This document shows positions 5,851 to 12,667 of a stretch of DNA of 15,166 nucleotides, piece by piece. This stretch comes from JBCBZH01 sp039815415 (lineage in GTDB: Bacteria > Bacteroidota > Rhodothermia > Rhodothermales > Rubricoccaceae). The stretch spans positions 1 through 15,166 of the forward strand of contig JBCBZH010000079.1 of the NCBI GenBank assembly GCA_039815415.1, written 5' to 3'. Below the pieces are notes generated by a model, which worked only from the letters and a program-made list of their open reading frames with translations, was not told the DNA's origin and did no database searches. Every line of letters begins with the position of its first letter. The first letter of the stretch is position 1. The position numbers and the translations under genes are program-made.

Positions 5851-6626
5851 GCGAGGGCCTCGATGGGGCGGATGGGCACGTTCGTGCTGGCGAGGTAGGC
5901 CTTGGCGTCCGCGACAGTGGTCTCTCGGAAGTGGAACATGGAGGCGGCGAGGACGGCATCAGCTCGTCCGTCCTGCAGGCCTTCGCGGAGGTGGTCCAGA
6001 GTGCCTGCGCCTCCCGAGGCGATCACCGGGATGCTCACGCGAGCATCCAGCGCGCGGAGCAGATCGAGGTCGTAGCCCGTCTTCATGCCGTCGCGGTCCA
6101 TGCTGGTAACCAGCAACTCGCCCGCACCGCGCTCTTCGGCCTCAGCGGCCCACGCCAGCGCGTCGATCCCGGTGCTGCGCCGCCCCCCGTGCGTGAACAC
6201 CTCCCAGCCGGACTCGGTCTCGCCTGTGCGCTTGGCATCGATGGCGACCACCATGCACTGGGAGCCGAAGGCGTCGGCGCCGCGCGAGATCAGGTCCGGG
6301 TCGCGGAGTGCAGCGGAGTTGACGGAGACCTTGTCGGCCCCCGCAGCGAGCATCGCCCGGATATCGTCGACGGAGCGGATGCCGCCGCCCACGGTCAGCG
6401 GGATGAACACTTGATCCGCCGTGCGACGGACCACGTCGTGCATGGTGTCGCGGCCTTCATGGGTCGCTGTGATGTCCAGGAACACCAGCTCGTCGGCGCC
6501 GGAAGCGTCGTAGAACTGCGCTTGCTCCACTGGGTCGCCGGCATCCACCAGGTCCACGAACTGCACGCCTTTCACGACGCGGCCGTCGTGGACATCCAGG
6601 CAGGGAATGATGCGCTTGGTCAGCAT
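5847..6626 (-). CDS. hisF: Imidazole glycerol phosphate synthase, cyclase subunit HisF
   Basis: HisF uses ammonia from HisH to convert PRFAR into imidazole glycerol phosphate and AICAR. At 259 residues from ATG 6626 (MLTKRIIPCLDVHDGRVVKG) it has the standard length. The catalytic aspartates D11 (CLDV) and D130 (AIDAKR) are both present, with phosphate-binding loops TVGGGIRS near 78-85 and ASGGAGT in the second half of the (beta/alpha)8 barrel. The start overlaps the hisA stop by 7 bp (ATGCTGA). An in-frame extension to 6701 lies inside hisA and is rejected. It ends in an ATGA overlap with the two-TM gene. Confidence 0.97.
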   Translation of the reverse strand: MLTKRIIPCLDVHDGRVVKGVQFVDLVDAGDPVEQAQFYDASGADELVFLDITATHEGRDTMHDVVRRTADQVFIPLTVGGGIRSVDDIRAMLAAGADKVSVNSAALRDPDLISRGADAFGSQCMVVAIDAKRTGETESGWEVFTHGGRRSTGIDALAWAAEAEERGAGELLVTSMDRDGMKTGYDLDLLRALDARVSIPVIASGGAGTLDHLREGLQDGRADAVLAASMFHFRETTVADAKAYLASTNVPIRPIEALA

Positions 6627-7426
6627 TCCTCGTCCTCGCGGAGCGCCAGTCGGGCGGTGGAGAACCTCTCGAGATCCACTTCGCTCTTCTTGTGCCAGCA
6701 CCAGAACTGCTGGCAGGGAAACTGATTCTCGTAGAGCGCCCGCCCGACGATCACGGAGTCCACGCCGAAGGGTTCAAGGGCTTGCAGCCCGAGCAGGTCG
6801 CGATAGCCGCCGACGCCGCCCGAGGCGGTGATGCGAGCCTTCGAGAGTGCCTCGCCGAGCTGGCGATACTCCTCGATGTTGGGACCGTCGAGCGTGCCGT
6901 CCCGGCTGATGTCAGTGTAGACGAAGCGGCGGACGCCGCGCGCCTCCATGTCCAACGCCAGCTCGACGGCGTTCACGCCGGTTCCTTTCTCCCAGCCCTC
7001 CACGCGGGCCTCGCCGTCTCGAGCGTCGATGCCGACGACCACACGGCTGCACCCGAAGCGCTCGATGGCCTGGCTGACGAGGTCCCGGTTGCGAACGGCG
7101 ACGGTGCCCAGCACCACGCGGTAGACGCCTCGGTCGAGCGCGGCCTGGATGTCGTCCAGCGTGCGGATGCCGCCGCCCATCTGGACGGGGATGTCCAGCG
7201 CGCTGGCGATCTCGGCCACCACAGCAGAGTTGTTGGAAGGCTCCTGGTCGGTGGAGGTGCGAGCCGCATCCAGGTCCACGAGGTGCAGCACGCGGGCATT
7301 CATGACCCGCCACAGCTTCGCCATGCGGACGGGGTCTTCAAAGTAGACCGTCTCGTCCTCATAGCGGCCCTGGCGAAGCCGGACACACCGGCCGTCGCGG
7401 AGATCGATGGCGGGGATCAGAAGCAT
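6620..7426 (-). CDS. hisA: ProFAR isomerase HisA
   Basis: HisA (phosphoribosylformimino-5-aminoimidazole carboxamide ribotide isomerase) catalyses the step before HisHF. It has 268 residues from ATG 7426 (MLLIPAIDLRDGRCVRLRQG). D8 and D134 (GIDARDG) are the acid/base pair, and MGGGIRT and ASGGVGG are the two phosphate loops that mirror HisF. The C-terminus carries ALYENQFPCQQFW, a sequence typical of HisA in Bacteroidota, followed by an unusual tail ending EDEEC. It begins 6 bp after hisH and overlaps hisF by 7 bp, so the three genes are one transcript. Confidence 0.97.
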   Translation of the reverse strand: MLLIPAIDLRDGRCVRLRQGRYEDETVYFEDPVRMAKLWRVMNARVLHLVDLDAARTSTDQEPSNNSAVVAEIASALDIPVQMGGGIRTLDDIQAALDRGVYRVVLGTVAVRNRDLVSQAIERFGCSRVVVGIDARDGEARVEGWEKGTGVNAVELALDMEARGVRRFVYTDISRDGTLDGPNIEEYRQLGEALSKARITASGGVGGYRDLLGLQALEPFGVDSVIVGRALYENQFPCQQFWCWHKKSEVDLERFSTARLALREDEEC

Positions 7427-7432
7427 GACGCG

Positions 7433-8083
7433 TCAGGCAGCGAGCAGGGGGGCGGACGCTCGAGCGGGCGTCCAGTCTGCGAACCTACGCAGGAGCGCCA
7501 GCCCTGCCGTGTGGCTTTTCTCGGGATGGAACTGCACCCCCACCACATTGCCCCGGCCGACAATGGCTGGGACGTCCTTTCCGTAGGAGACCGTCGCCAG
7601 CACGTCGGTGGGCTCGGTCGGGCTGGCGTGGTAGGAGTGGACGAAGTAGACGTGATCGGCGCGGCCGTCTACGACCGGGTGGCCTTCTCGAGGATGGAGC
7701 TGGTTCCAACCCATATGCGGCACCTTCAGGGGGCGCCCCTCGCGGTCTGTGATGCCCTCGAAGCGGACGACACGGCCGGGAAGAAGCGCCAGCCCGTGGT
7801 GCTCCCCCCGTTCTTCAGAGGTCTCGAACAAGAGTTGCATCCCGACACACACCCCGAGCAGCGGCACGCCTGCTCGCGCGCGGTCGGCCACCAGCTCGAA
7901 CAGGTTTCGCTCGCGGAGAGCGGCGACGCAGGCTCCAAAGGCACCCACGCCGGGAAGCACGAGACGGTCTGCTGAGGCAATCGCTTCCGGGACGTCGGTG
8001 CGATGCACACGACAGCCGGCAGCCTCGAAGGCTTTCGCCAAAGACCGAACATTGCCGATGTCGTAGTCGACGAGCGTGAGCAT
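7433..8083 (-). CDS. hisH: Imidazole glycerol phosphate synthase, glutamine amidotransferase subunit HisH
   Basis: HisH hydrolyses glutamine and channels ammonia to HisF. I choose ATG 8083, which gives MLTLVDYDIGNVRSLAKAFE and 216 residues, the normal length. The longer frame from 8125 adds 14 residues that do not match the family. The class I amidotransferase triad is complete: C79 in LLGVCVGMQLL, H186 and E188 in QFHPEKS. The PGVGAFG oxyanion loop is at 44-50, and VPHMGWNQL is also conserved. It is the first gene of the his cluster, divergent from the sensor kinase gene. Confidence 0.97.
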   Translation of the reverse strand: MLTLVDYDIGNVRSLAKAFEAAGCRVHRTDVPEAIASADRLVLPGVGAFGACVAALRERNLFELVADRARAGVPLLGVCVGMQLLFETSEERGEHHGLALLPGRVVRFEGITDREGRPLKVPHMGWNQLHPREGHPVVDGRADHVYFVHSYHASPTEPTDVLATVSYGKDVPAIVGRGNVVGVQFHPEKSHTAGLALLRRFADWTPARASAPLLAA

Positions 8084-8188
8084 AGGACGGAGGAATGCGA
8101 GGCGCAGGGTACGCCTGTGTGGCACCTATGAGCCCGGGCCGCCCCAACTTCCGGGATTCTTGGTCGGACGAGTGTGGGCACCCGATTG

Positions 8189-8202
8189 CGCAGCCGGCTG
8201 CG
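8189..8202. promoter_or_regulatory. 14-bp perfect palindrome in the divergent hisH / sensor-kinase region
   Basis: CGCAGCCGGCTGCG is self-complementary and lies 106 bp upstream of hisH and 34 bp upstream of the kinase GTG. A symmetric site in a 153-bp divergent intergenic region is a good candidate operator, perhaps for both directions. A TAGTTTT stretch (8222-8228) close to the kinase start could be part of a -7 box, but a matching upstream box is not convincing. No his leader peptide with a run of His codons was found. Confidence 0.35.
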
Positions 8203-8236
8203 TTGTTTCGCCACGTCGGTCTAGTTTTCGCTGCCT

Positions 8237-11149
8237 GTGAGACCCCACCGCCTCCACCTCGTCCATCGCCAGCTCGCACGGATCGCCGTGTGCGCCATCG
8301 CGCTGGCGTGGACTGGAGCCGCGGTGGCGCAGCCGATTGTCGAGAGCGTCAACCGGGCCAGCGGCCTGCCCTCCGATTACATCAACGGGGTGTATCAGGA
8401 CCGTTACGGGTTCATGTGGTTTGCCACCGATGCCGGGCTCGCCCGCTACGACGGGCAGCAGGTGGAAACCTTCACCGCAGACGACGGCCTCCCGCACCCC
8501 TTCGTGTACACCGTGCGGGAAGACGCCGAAGGGACACTCTGGGCGGGGACGTTCGAAGGACTGGCGCGATTCGATGGTGCTCGTTTTCATCGGGTCATGG
8601 AGCCCTTTGGGGAGCCTCTCATCACTCGGCTGCATGTGGACCAGGAGGGGAGGTTGGTGGTGCTGGCAGAGGGACGAGTGGCTCGACGAGAGGGGGATCG
8701 GTGGCGCAGCGTCCAGGGCCCGGTGCTTTCTCAAGCGGAAATCCACAGTGTCGCCTCCTTGTCTGGGGGGCGGCTGCTAGGTGGTGGGAGAGGACGGTTG
8801 TTCCTTCTCGAACCTGAGGGCGACCACTTCGTCGCTCGTGCGATCGCCAGCGGATGGAATCAGGGAGGAGTGATGCACGTGGCTGACGGTGACCTGGACC
8901 ACGCATGGGTGTACGGGCCCACGTCCAATCCCTTCTTCTATCGCATCCGCGTAGAAGAGGGGCGCATCGTGCGCGTCGATTCGGCAGACATCGGAGGCAT
9001 TCGCCAGTTCGTCCCCGATGGAGAGGGCGGAGCCATGTTGGTTATGGATCGAGGGGTGTACCGAATGAGCCCCGATCTGAAGCCCGAGGCCAAACCGATC
9101 TACACCGGTCAGGTGGAAGACCTGACGTTCGACTACGAAGGCAGCCTTTGGATCGGCACATTCGGTCGCGGAGCAGTCCGCCGAGTTGGCGATCACCTCA
9201 AGGCCTTGACCGACAGTCCCGCGGCCCGGATCGCTGTGGGGCCTCAGGGTGACGTATGGGCGTCTGGGTTCGGTCTTTGGCAGATTGATGCCGGCGCCCT
9301 TCGCGCGACTCGTCGCTTCGCCAGTCTGCAGTTCAGAGAGATTCACTTCAGCGCTCTGGGGACCCTCTGGCTATCGTCTGGGCAAATTCTCTATGCCGTA
9401 GAGGAGCGCGAAAGGCTGGCTCCATTCCGAGCCGACCCCGGATGGATTTCGGGAGTCGACGTGGTGGGGGACTCGATCCGCATGAGTTCGTACTCGGCAG
9501 GCATTCATCGGATTGTGAGTGGCAAGGACGTGGATACGCTGCGGGCAGGCCGCGGGCTTCCAACGGATATGATCGAGGGGCTCGAACGCACTACGTCGGG
9601 GCTCTGGGCGCTCACACGGTCGCACGGTGCCTTTCGGATTGAAGGGGGGCGAGCCGTGCGCTACGGTCGGCGCGAGGGGCTCCCGTCCTCATCGGTCTAC
9701 TCGATCTACACCGATTCGGAGGGAGGGACGTGGTTCGGTACGGATCGGGGCGTGGCTCGTCTTTCGCGAGGGGCGGCGCAGGCGGAAGCGCTCGGGGTGT
9801 CGCTCCTCGACGGCCAGCGCGTCTCAGCGATCTTCGAGCGCGATGGCGATGTCTGGATCGTCGGTGACCGCGCGCTGTACATCGTGTCACAGGGGGAGGT
9901 GCAGTCCGTCGGGGCGTTCCGAATCCTGCCGGATGTGACGAGTGCCATCAACGATGTGGTGTATCACGCCGCCACCGACCGACTCTTCCTGGCAACCACC
10001 GAAGGCGTTGTGGCCGTTGAACTGGCGGCCCTGCCCGTGGGGATGCAGCCCCTGCCCCGGATCGCCATTCGGAGTGTCGAGGTCGGTGAGACCCCGCGCC
10101 CCTTGCTCGGGAATCCTCTAGTAGCCCACATTGAGGACATTGCTCCCGGTCGGCACCGGGTTGAAGTCGTCTTCGCGCCTCTGAGCTTCGCGGGTCGTGT
10201 TCGCACCGAAGTCCGGCTGAATGGTGGCGAGTGGGGGCCGGTCGGGGAGGAACGTCGCATCGTGTTCCCGGCGCTGGGGGCGGGCACCTATCGGCTGGAG
10301 GTACGGGCCGTCTCGCTCTCAGGCGGCCTTTCCCCAGAGTCGGCCACGCTCGAGTTCGCCATCGACCCCTACTGGTGGCAGCGTCCGGGGTTCATCGTTG
10401 TTCTGGGACTTCTCAGTCTTGTGGGGTTGGTGCTATTGGTGCGCTACATCTCGCAGCGTCGCCTTCGAGAGCAGGTTCGCGCTCTCGAAGTGCAGCGCCG
10501 CCTCCACGATGAGCGCGAGCGCATCAGTCGCGACCTCCACGACCACGTCGGCGCGCAGCTCTCCAGCCTGCTGGCAGGCGTCGAGCTGGCGCGGTTGGAG
10601 CGCCGGGCGTCCGGTGATGGCGCTCCGCCAGCTCGAGACCTTGCCTCGAGTGAGGCCCTCGATGGGGTGGAGGCCGATGCACGGACGACCATGCGGCAAC
10701 TGCGAGAGACCATCTGGGCGCTGCATGGCTCCAGCGTGTCGATGGATGAGTTTGCGAGCCGGGTCCGAAACGATCTCGCGGCCCGACGGACCGACCTCAC
10801 CACTCGGGTCACATGCGTAGAGGGGAAGGATCAGACGCTGTCGCCCATTCAAGCCCTGAACCTGTTCCGCGTTACGCAGGAGGCAATCACGAATGTCCTG
10901 AAGCACGCCGAGGCTCGCCAGCTCGAGGTGACGCTCGCCCACGACGGGGCCTCCGTACGAGTGGAGATCTGCGATGATGGTGTCTTTCGCCCTTCACCTG
11001 GAGGCAGTGGAACGAATGGCCTCGCCGGATTCGGGCTGCGATCCATGCAGGCGCGAGCAGAACAACTCGGGGGACAGCTCGAATTGGATACCTCCGAAGG
11101 CACAACGGTGCGCGTCGTGGTTCCAGCGGAGTCTGTTGATGTGCCGTAG
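8237..11149 (+). CDS. Propeller-type sensor histidine kinase (Reg_prop, Y_Y_Y, HisKA_3, HATPase_c)
   Basis: This 970-residue kinase starts at GTG 8237. A signal peptide (cleavage AVA-QP after residue 31) exports the sensor part. Residues about 35-620 carry beta-propeller repeats such as DRYGFMWFATDAGLARYDG, EGTLWAGTFEGLARFDG and EGGTWFGTDRGVARL. About 639-710 is a Y_Y_Y domain, and one TM spans about 718-738. The cytoplasmic part has HisKA_3 with DLHDHVGAQL (phospho-acceptor H768), the N-box EAITN with N886, DDG near 910 and GFGLRSMQARA. In Bacteroidota such propeller sensors often detect polysaccharide breakdown products, but no sugar-utilisation genes are in view, so the ligand is unknown. 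The response regulator starts 66 bp downstream. Confidence 0.93.
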   Translation: MRPHRLHLVHRQLARIAVCAIALAWTGAAVAQPIVESVNRASGLPSDYINGVYQDRYGFMWFATDAGLARYDGQQVETFTADDGLPHPFVYTVREDAEGTLWAGTFEGLARFDGARFHRVMEPFGEPLITRLHVDQEGRLVVLAEGRVARREGDRWRSVQGPVLSQAEIHSVASLSGGRLLGGGRGRLFLLEPEGDHFVARAIASGWNQGGVMHVADGDLDHAWVYGPTSNPFFYRIRVEEGRIVRVDSADIGGIRQFVPDGEGGAMLVMDRGVYRMSPDLKPEAKPIYTGQVEDLTFDYEGSLWIGTFGRGAVRRVGDHLKALTDSPAARIAVGPQGDVWASGFGLWQIDAGALRATRRFASLQFREIHFSALGTLWLSSGQILYAVEERERLAPFRADPGWISGVDVVGDSIRMSSYSAGIHRIVSGKDVDTLRAGRGLPTDMIEGLERTTSGLWALTRSHGAFRIEGGRAVRYGRREGLPSSSVYSIYTDSEGGTWFGTDRGVARLSRGAAQAEALGVSLLDGQRVSAIFERDGDVWIVGDRALYIVSQGEVQSVGAFRILPDVTSAINDVVYHAATDRLFLATTEGVVAVELAALPVGMQPLPRIAIRSVEVGETPRPLLGNPLVAHIEDIAPGRHRVEVVFAPLSFAGRVRTEVRLNGGEWGPVGEERRIVFPALGAGTYRLEVRAVSLSGGLSPESATLEFAIDPYWWQRPGFIVVLGLLSLVGLVLLVRYISQRRLREQVRALEVQRRLHDERERISRDLHDHVGAQLSSLLAGVELARLERRASGDGAPPARDLASSEALDGVEADARTTMRQLRETIWALHGSSVSMDEFASRVRNDLAARRTDLTTRVTCVEGKDQTLSPIQALNLFRVTQEAITNVLKHAEARQLEVTLAHDGASVRVEICDDGVFRPSPGGSGTNGLAGFGLRSMQARAEQLGGQLELDTSEGTTVRVVVPAESVDVP

Positions 11150-11215
11150 GTCCCCTCATCCGGGGATGGCGAGGTGGATGCCTTATGCCGATTCTGGAGT
11201 GGCCTTTCTTCACCC

Positions 11216-11893
11216 ATGATGTCCTCCTCAGCATCCTCGCCGGTTCGCCTTGCACTGGTGGAGGACCATCCGGGACTGCGCGACCGGGTGGTTCAGCAGT
11301 TGGCGTATTTCGACGCCGTCGATCTCGATCTGGTGTCTGAGAGCGGAGAAGCGTTTCTGGCCGACCTGGAGGTGCGGGACCGGAGTGGGCAGCCCTTGCC
11401 ACAAGTGGTCCTGATGGACATCGAGGTTCCCGGCCCGGATGGCATCGAGACCACGCGCCAGCTCAGCACGCTGTGGCCCAGCATCGATGTGCTCATGCTG
11501 ACGGTGTTCGAGGATGAGGACCGCATCTTCCGGGCGATCCAGGCTGGGGCCAGCGGCTACTTGCTGAAAGACGCGGGCCCAGAGCGCATCGTTCAGGCCG
11601 TGCTCGAGGTGGTCGATGGCGGGGCACCTACCTCACCCCTCGTTGCCCGAAAGCTGCTCGGCTACGTGAAGCAGCAGGCAGCGCCGCACGTCATGCCCTT
11701 CAGCCTTACGAAGCGGGAGCAGGATGTGCTCAGCCATCTCATTGAGGATGCGACCGAGAAGCGGATCGCAGAGCAGCTGGGGGTGAGCCCCCACACCATC
11801 CGCACGCACGTCAAGAATCTGTATCGGAAGCTGCAGGTCCACAGTCGGGCCCAGGCCGTGCGTGTTGCCATTGAACAGGGGCTGACACGCTAA
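11216..11893 (+). CDS. NarL/LuxR-family response regulator
   Basis: The receiver domain occupies residues about 10-135. It has the acidic pocket in ALVEDHPG, the phospho-acceptor D68 in VLMDIEVPGPDG, T near LTVFED and K in GYLLKDAGP. The LuxR-type helix-turn-helix is at about 162-217 (SLTKREQDVLSHLIEDATEK, then AEQLGVSPHTIRTHVKNLYR). Total length is 225 from ATG 11216, or 224 from the adjacent ATG at 11219. An in-frame ATG at 11174 would add unrelated residues and is not favoured. Pairing with a HisKA_3 kinase just upstream is the normal arrangement for NarL-type regulators. A strong terminator follows. Confidence 0.95.
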   Translation: MMSSSASSPVRLALVEDHPGLRDRVVQQLAYFDAVDLDLVSESGEAFLADLEVRDRSGQPLPQVVLMDIEVPGPDGIETTRQLSTLWPSIDVLMLTVFEDEDRIFRAIQAGASGYLLKDAGPERIVQAVLEVVDGGAPTSPLVARKLLGYVKQQAAPHVMPFSLTKREQDVLSHLIEDATEKRIAEQLGVSPHTIRTHVKNLYRKLQVHSRAQAVRVAIEQGLTR

Positions 11894-12436
11894 TCGCTCG
11901 GTTCGCGAGTTTCCACCGGAAGAAAATGCGATTGCAGGGTTTAGCTCGTCGCCAGCCCGTCGATACGTGGAGGGCGTTGTAGGTTCTTCCCAGTGCCGAT
12001 TCGTCGGCTCGGGATTCGGGGCCGAGTGTTCGTGGTGGGACACTCGGCCCCTCTTTCGTTGCTTTGGGTTCTGAGCTGTGGGCGGTGAGCGGAGATGCTT
12101 GAGCAGCGCGATGAGCTGTCGGCGGACTCCTACGGTCTGGGCTTCCAGGCTGGCATAGGATTGGGGCGTGAGGTGACCGAGATCGTAGGCAAGAAGCAGG
12201 TGGTAGTCTGTTTCTGCTGCGGATCCAACTGCAATCTGAACGAAGCGGGCAAAGTCAGCGTCGGAGCCTCGGCCTGATCCCTCGGCAAGATTGGCTGGAA
12301 TCGACGCTGCGGATCGTTTCAGTTGAGACGTCAGCCCGAATCGCTCTGCCTTCGGGAATGAGTGAGACACGGAGTACACATCAAGCGTGAGACGATGCGC
12401 GGCTCTCCAGACGCGAAGCTGTCGGTAGTCCTGCAT
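11633..12436 (-). CDS. S23/IVP-type four-helix-bundle protein with abnormal readthrough tail
   Basis: From ATG 12436, residues 1-116 are a complete four-helix-bundle protein of the 23S-rRNA intervening-sequence (IVP)/S23 family, related to the Avd protein of diversity-generating retroelements. Landmarks are YRQLRVWRAAHRLTLDVY, FPKAERFGLTSQLKRSAASI, PANLAEGSGR and the DYHLLLAYDLG helix, and the bundle ends at LIALLKHLR (about 12089). Members usually stop there. Here the next codon is TCA (12088-12086), one base from TGA, and the frame continues for 150 low-complexity residues through a terminator and 261 bp into the antisense of the response regulator. The tail is probably not functional. The gene lies in a non-23S context beside a heptanucleotide array; function is unknown. 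No reverse transcriptase is in the window. Confidence 0.65.
   Translation of the reverse strand: MQDYRQLRVWRAAHRLTLDVYSVSHSFPKAERFGLTSQLKRSAASIPANLAEGSGRGSDADFARFVQIAVGSAAETDYHLLLAYDLGHLTPQSYASLEAQTVGVRRQLIALLKHLRSPPTAQNPKQRKRGRVSHHEHSAPNPEPTNRHWEEPTTPSTYRRAGDELNPAIAFSSGGNSRTERLACQPLFNGNTHGLGPTVDLQLPIQILDVRADGVGAHPQLLCDPLLGRILNEMAEHILLPLRKAEGHDVRRCLLLHVAEQLSGNEG
12018..12060 (+). terminator. Intrinsic terminator of the sensor kinase-regulator operon
   Basis: GGGGCCGAGTGT (12018-12029) pairs perfectly with ACACTCGGCCCC (12040-12051) around a 10-nt loop, then TCTTTCGTT follows. The 12-bp stem and T-rich tail, 125 bp after the regulator stop, make this a strong plus-strand terminator. Its position within the extended frame of the minus-strand four-helix-bundle gene argues that this frame extension is secondary. 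Confidence 0.82.
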
Positions 12437-12557
12437 GTGGCGATGGGCAGTGAGCCGTGGGCTCCGGGGGAGATCTTGAACGCGTTGGGATCCAGTGGAC
12501 TAGACCCGGAATCAGCCCATTCGTAACCTCGATCGCGACATCTTCAAAGCCCAAAGC
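12061..12557. repeat. Imperfect 14-bp inverted repeats bracketing the four-helix-bundle domain
   Basis: GCTTTGGGTTCTGA at 12061-12074 matches, in inverted orientation, TCAAAGCCCAAAGC at 12544-12557 (12 of 14 positions). The right copy is the first two units of the AAAGCCC array. The left copy is the only other GCTTTGGG seen nearby and starts directly after the operon terminator's T-rich tail. The two ends enclose the bundle-coding part, like the borders of a small inserted cassette. Chance similarity cannot be excluded. Confidence 0.35.
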
Positions 12558-12667
12558 CCAAAGCCCAAAGCCCAAAGCCCAAAGCCCAAAGCCCAAAGCC
12601 CAAAGCCCAAAGCCCAAAGCCCAAAGCCCAAAGCCCTAAAGCCCAAAGCCCTAAAGCCCAAAGCCCT
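12546..12667. repeat. Heptanucleotide tandem array (AAAGCCC)17
   Basis: Thirteen perfect AAAGCCC units run without break from 12546 to 12636. Four more follow in pairs, with a single extra T after 12636, 12651 and 12666, so the units nearest ftsK read AAAGCCCT. On the minus strand these are TTTGGGC with TTTAGGGC variants. The array ends inside the ftsK stop codon (TAG, 12668-12666), so it directly forms the ftsK 3' region. The long open frames read across it (Gly-Leu-Trp-Ala-Leu-Gly-Phe repeats) are artefacts of a 7-bp unit. Length variation between strains is likely. Confidence 0.95.

Noticed and set aside
4937..5959. Long 340-residue minus-strand frame covering the secreted protein
   Set aside because: Only the part from ATG 5446 has a signal peptide and plausible composition; the upstream part is an Arg/Pro-rich shadow of hisF and the two-TM gene.
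5825..6626. hisIE or another his gene after hisF
   Set aside because: The downstream frame is a two-TM protein without PRA-CH or PRA-PH motifs.
11633..12436. Diversity-generating retroelement (Avd-like protein present)
   Set aside because: No reverse transcriptase, template/variable repeat pair or C-type lectin target gene is in the window.
12546..12667. CRISPR array or telomere-like repeat
   Set aside because: Units are contiguous 7-mers without spacers, and the similarity of TTTAGGG to eukaryotic telomeres is coincidental in an internal bacterial locus.
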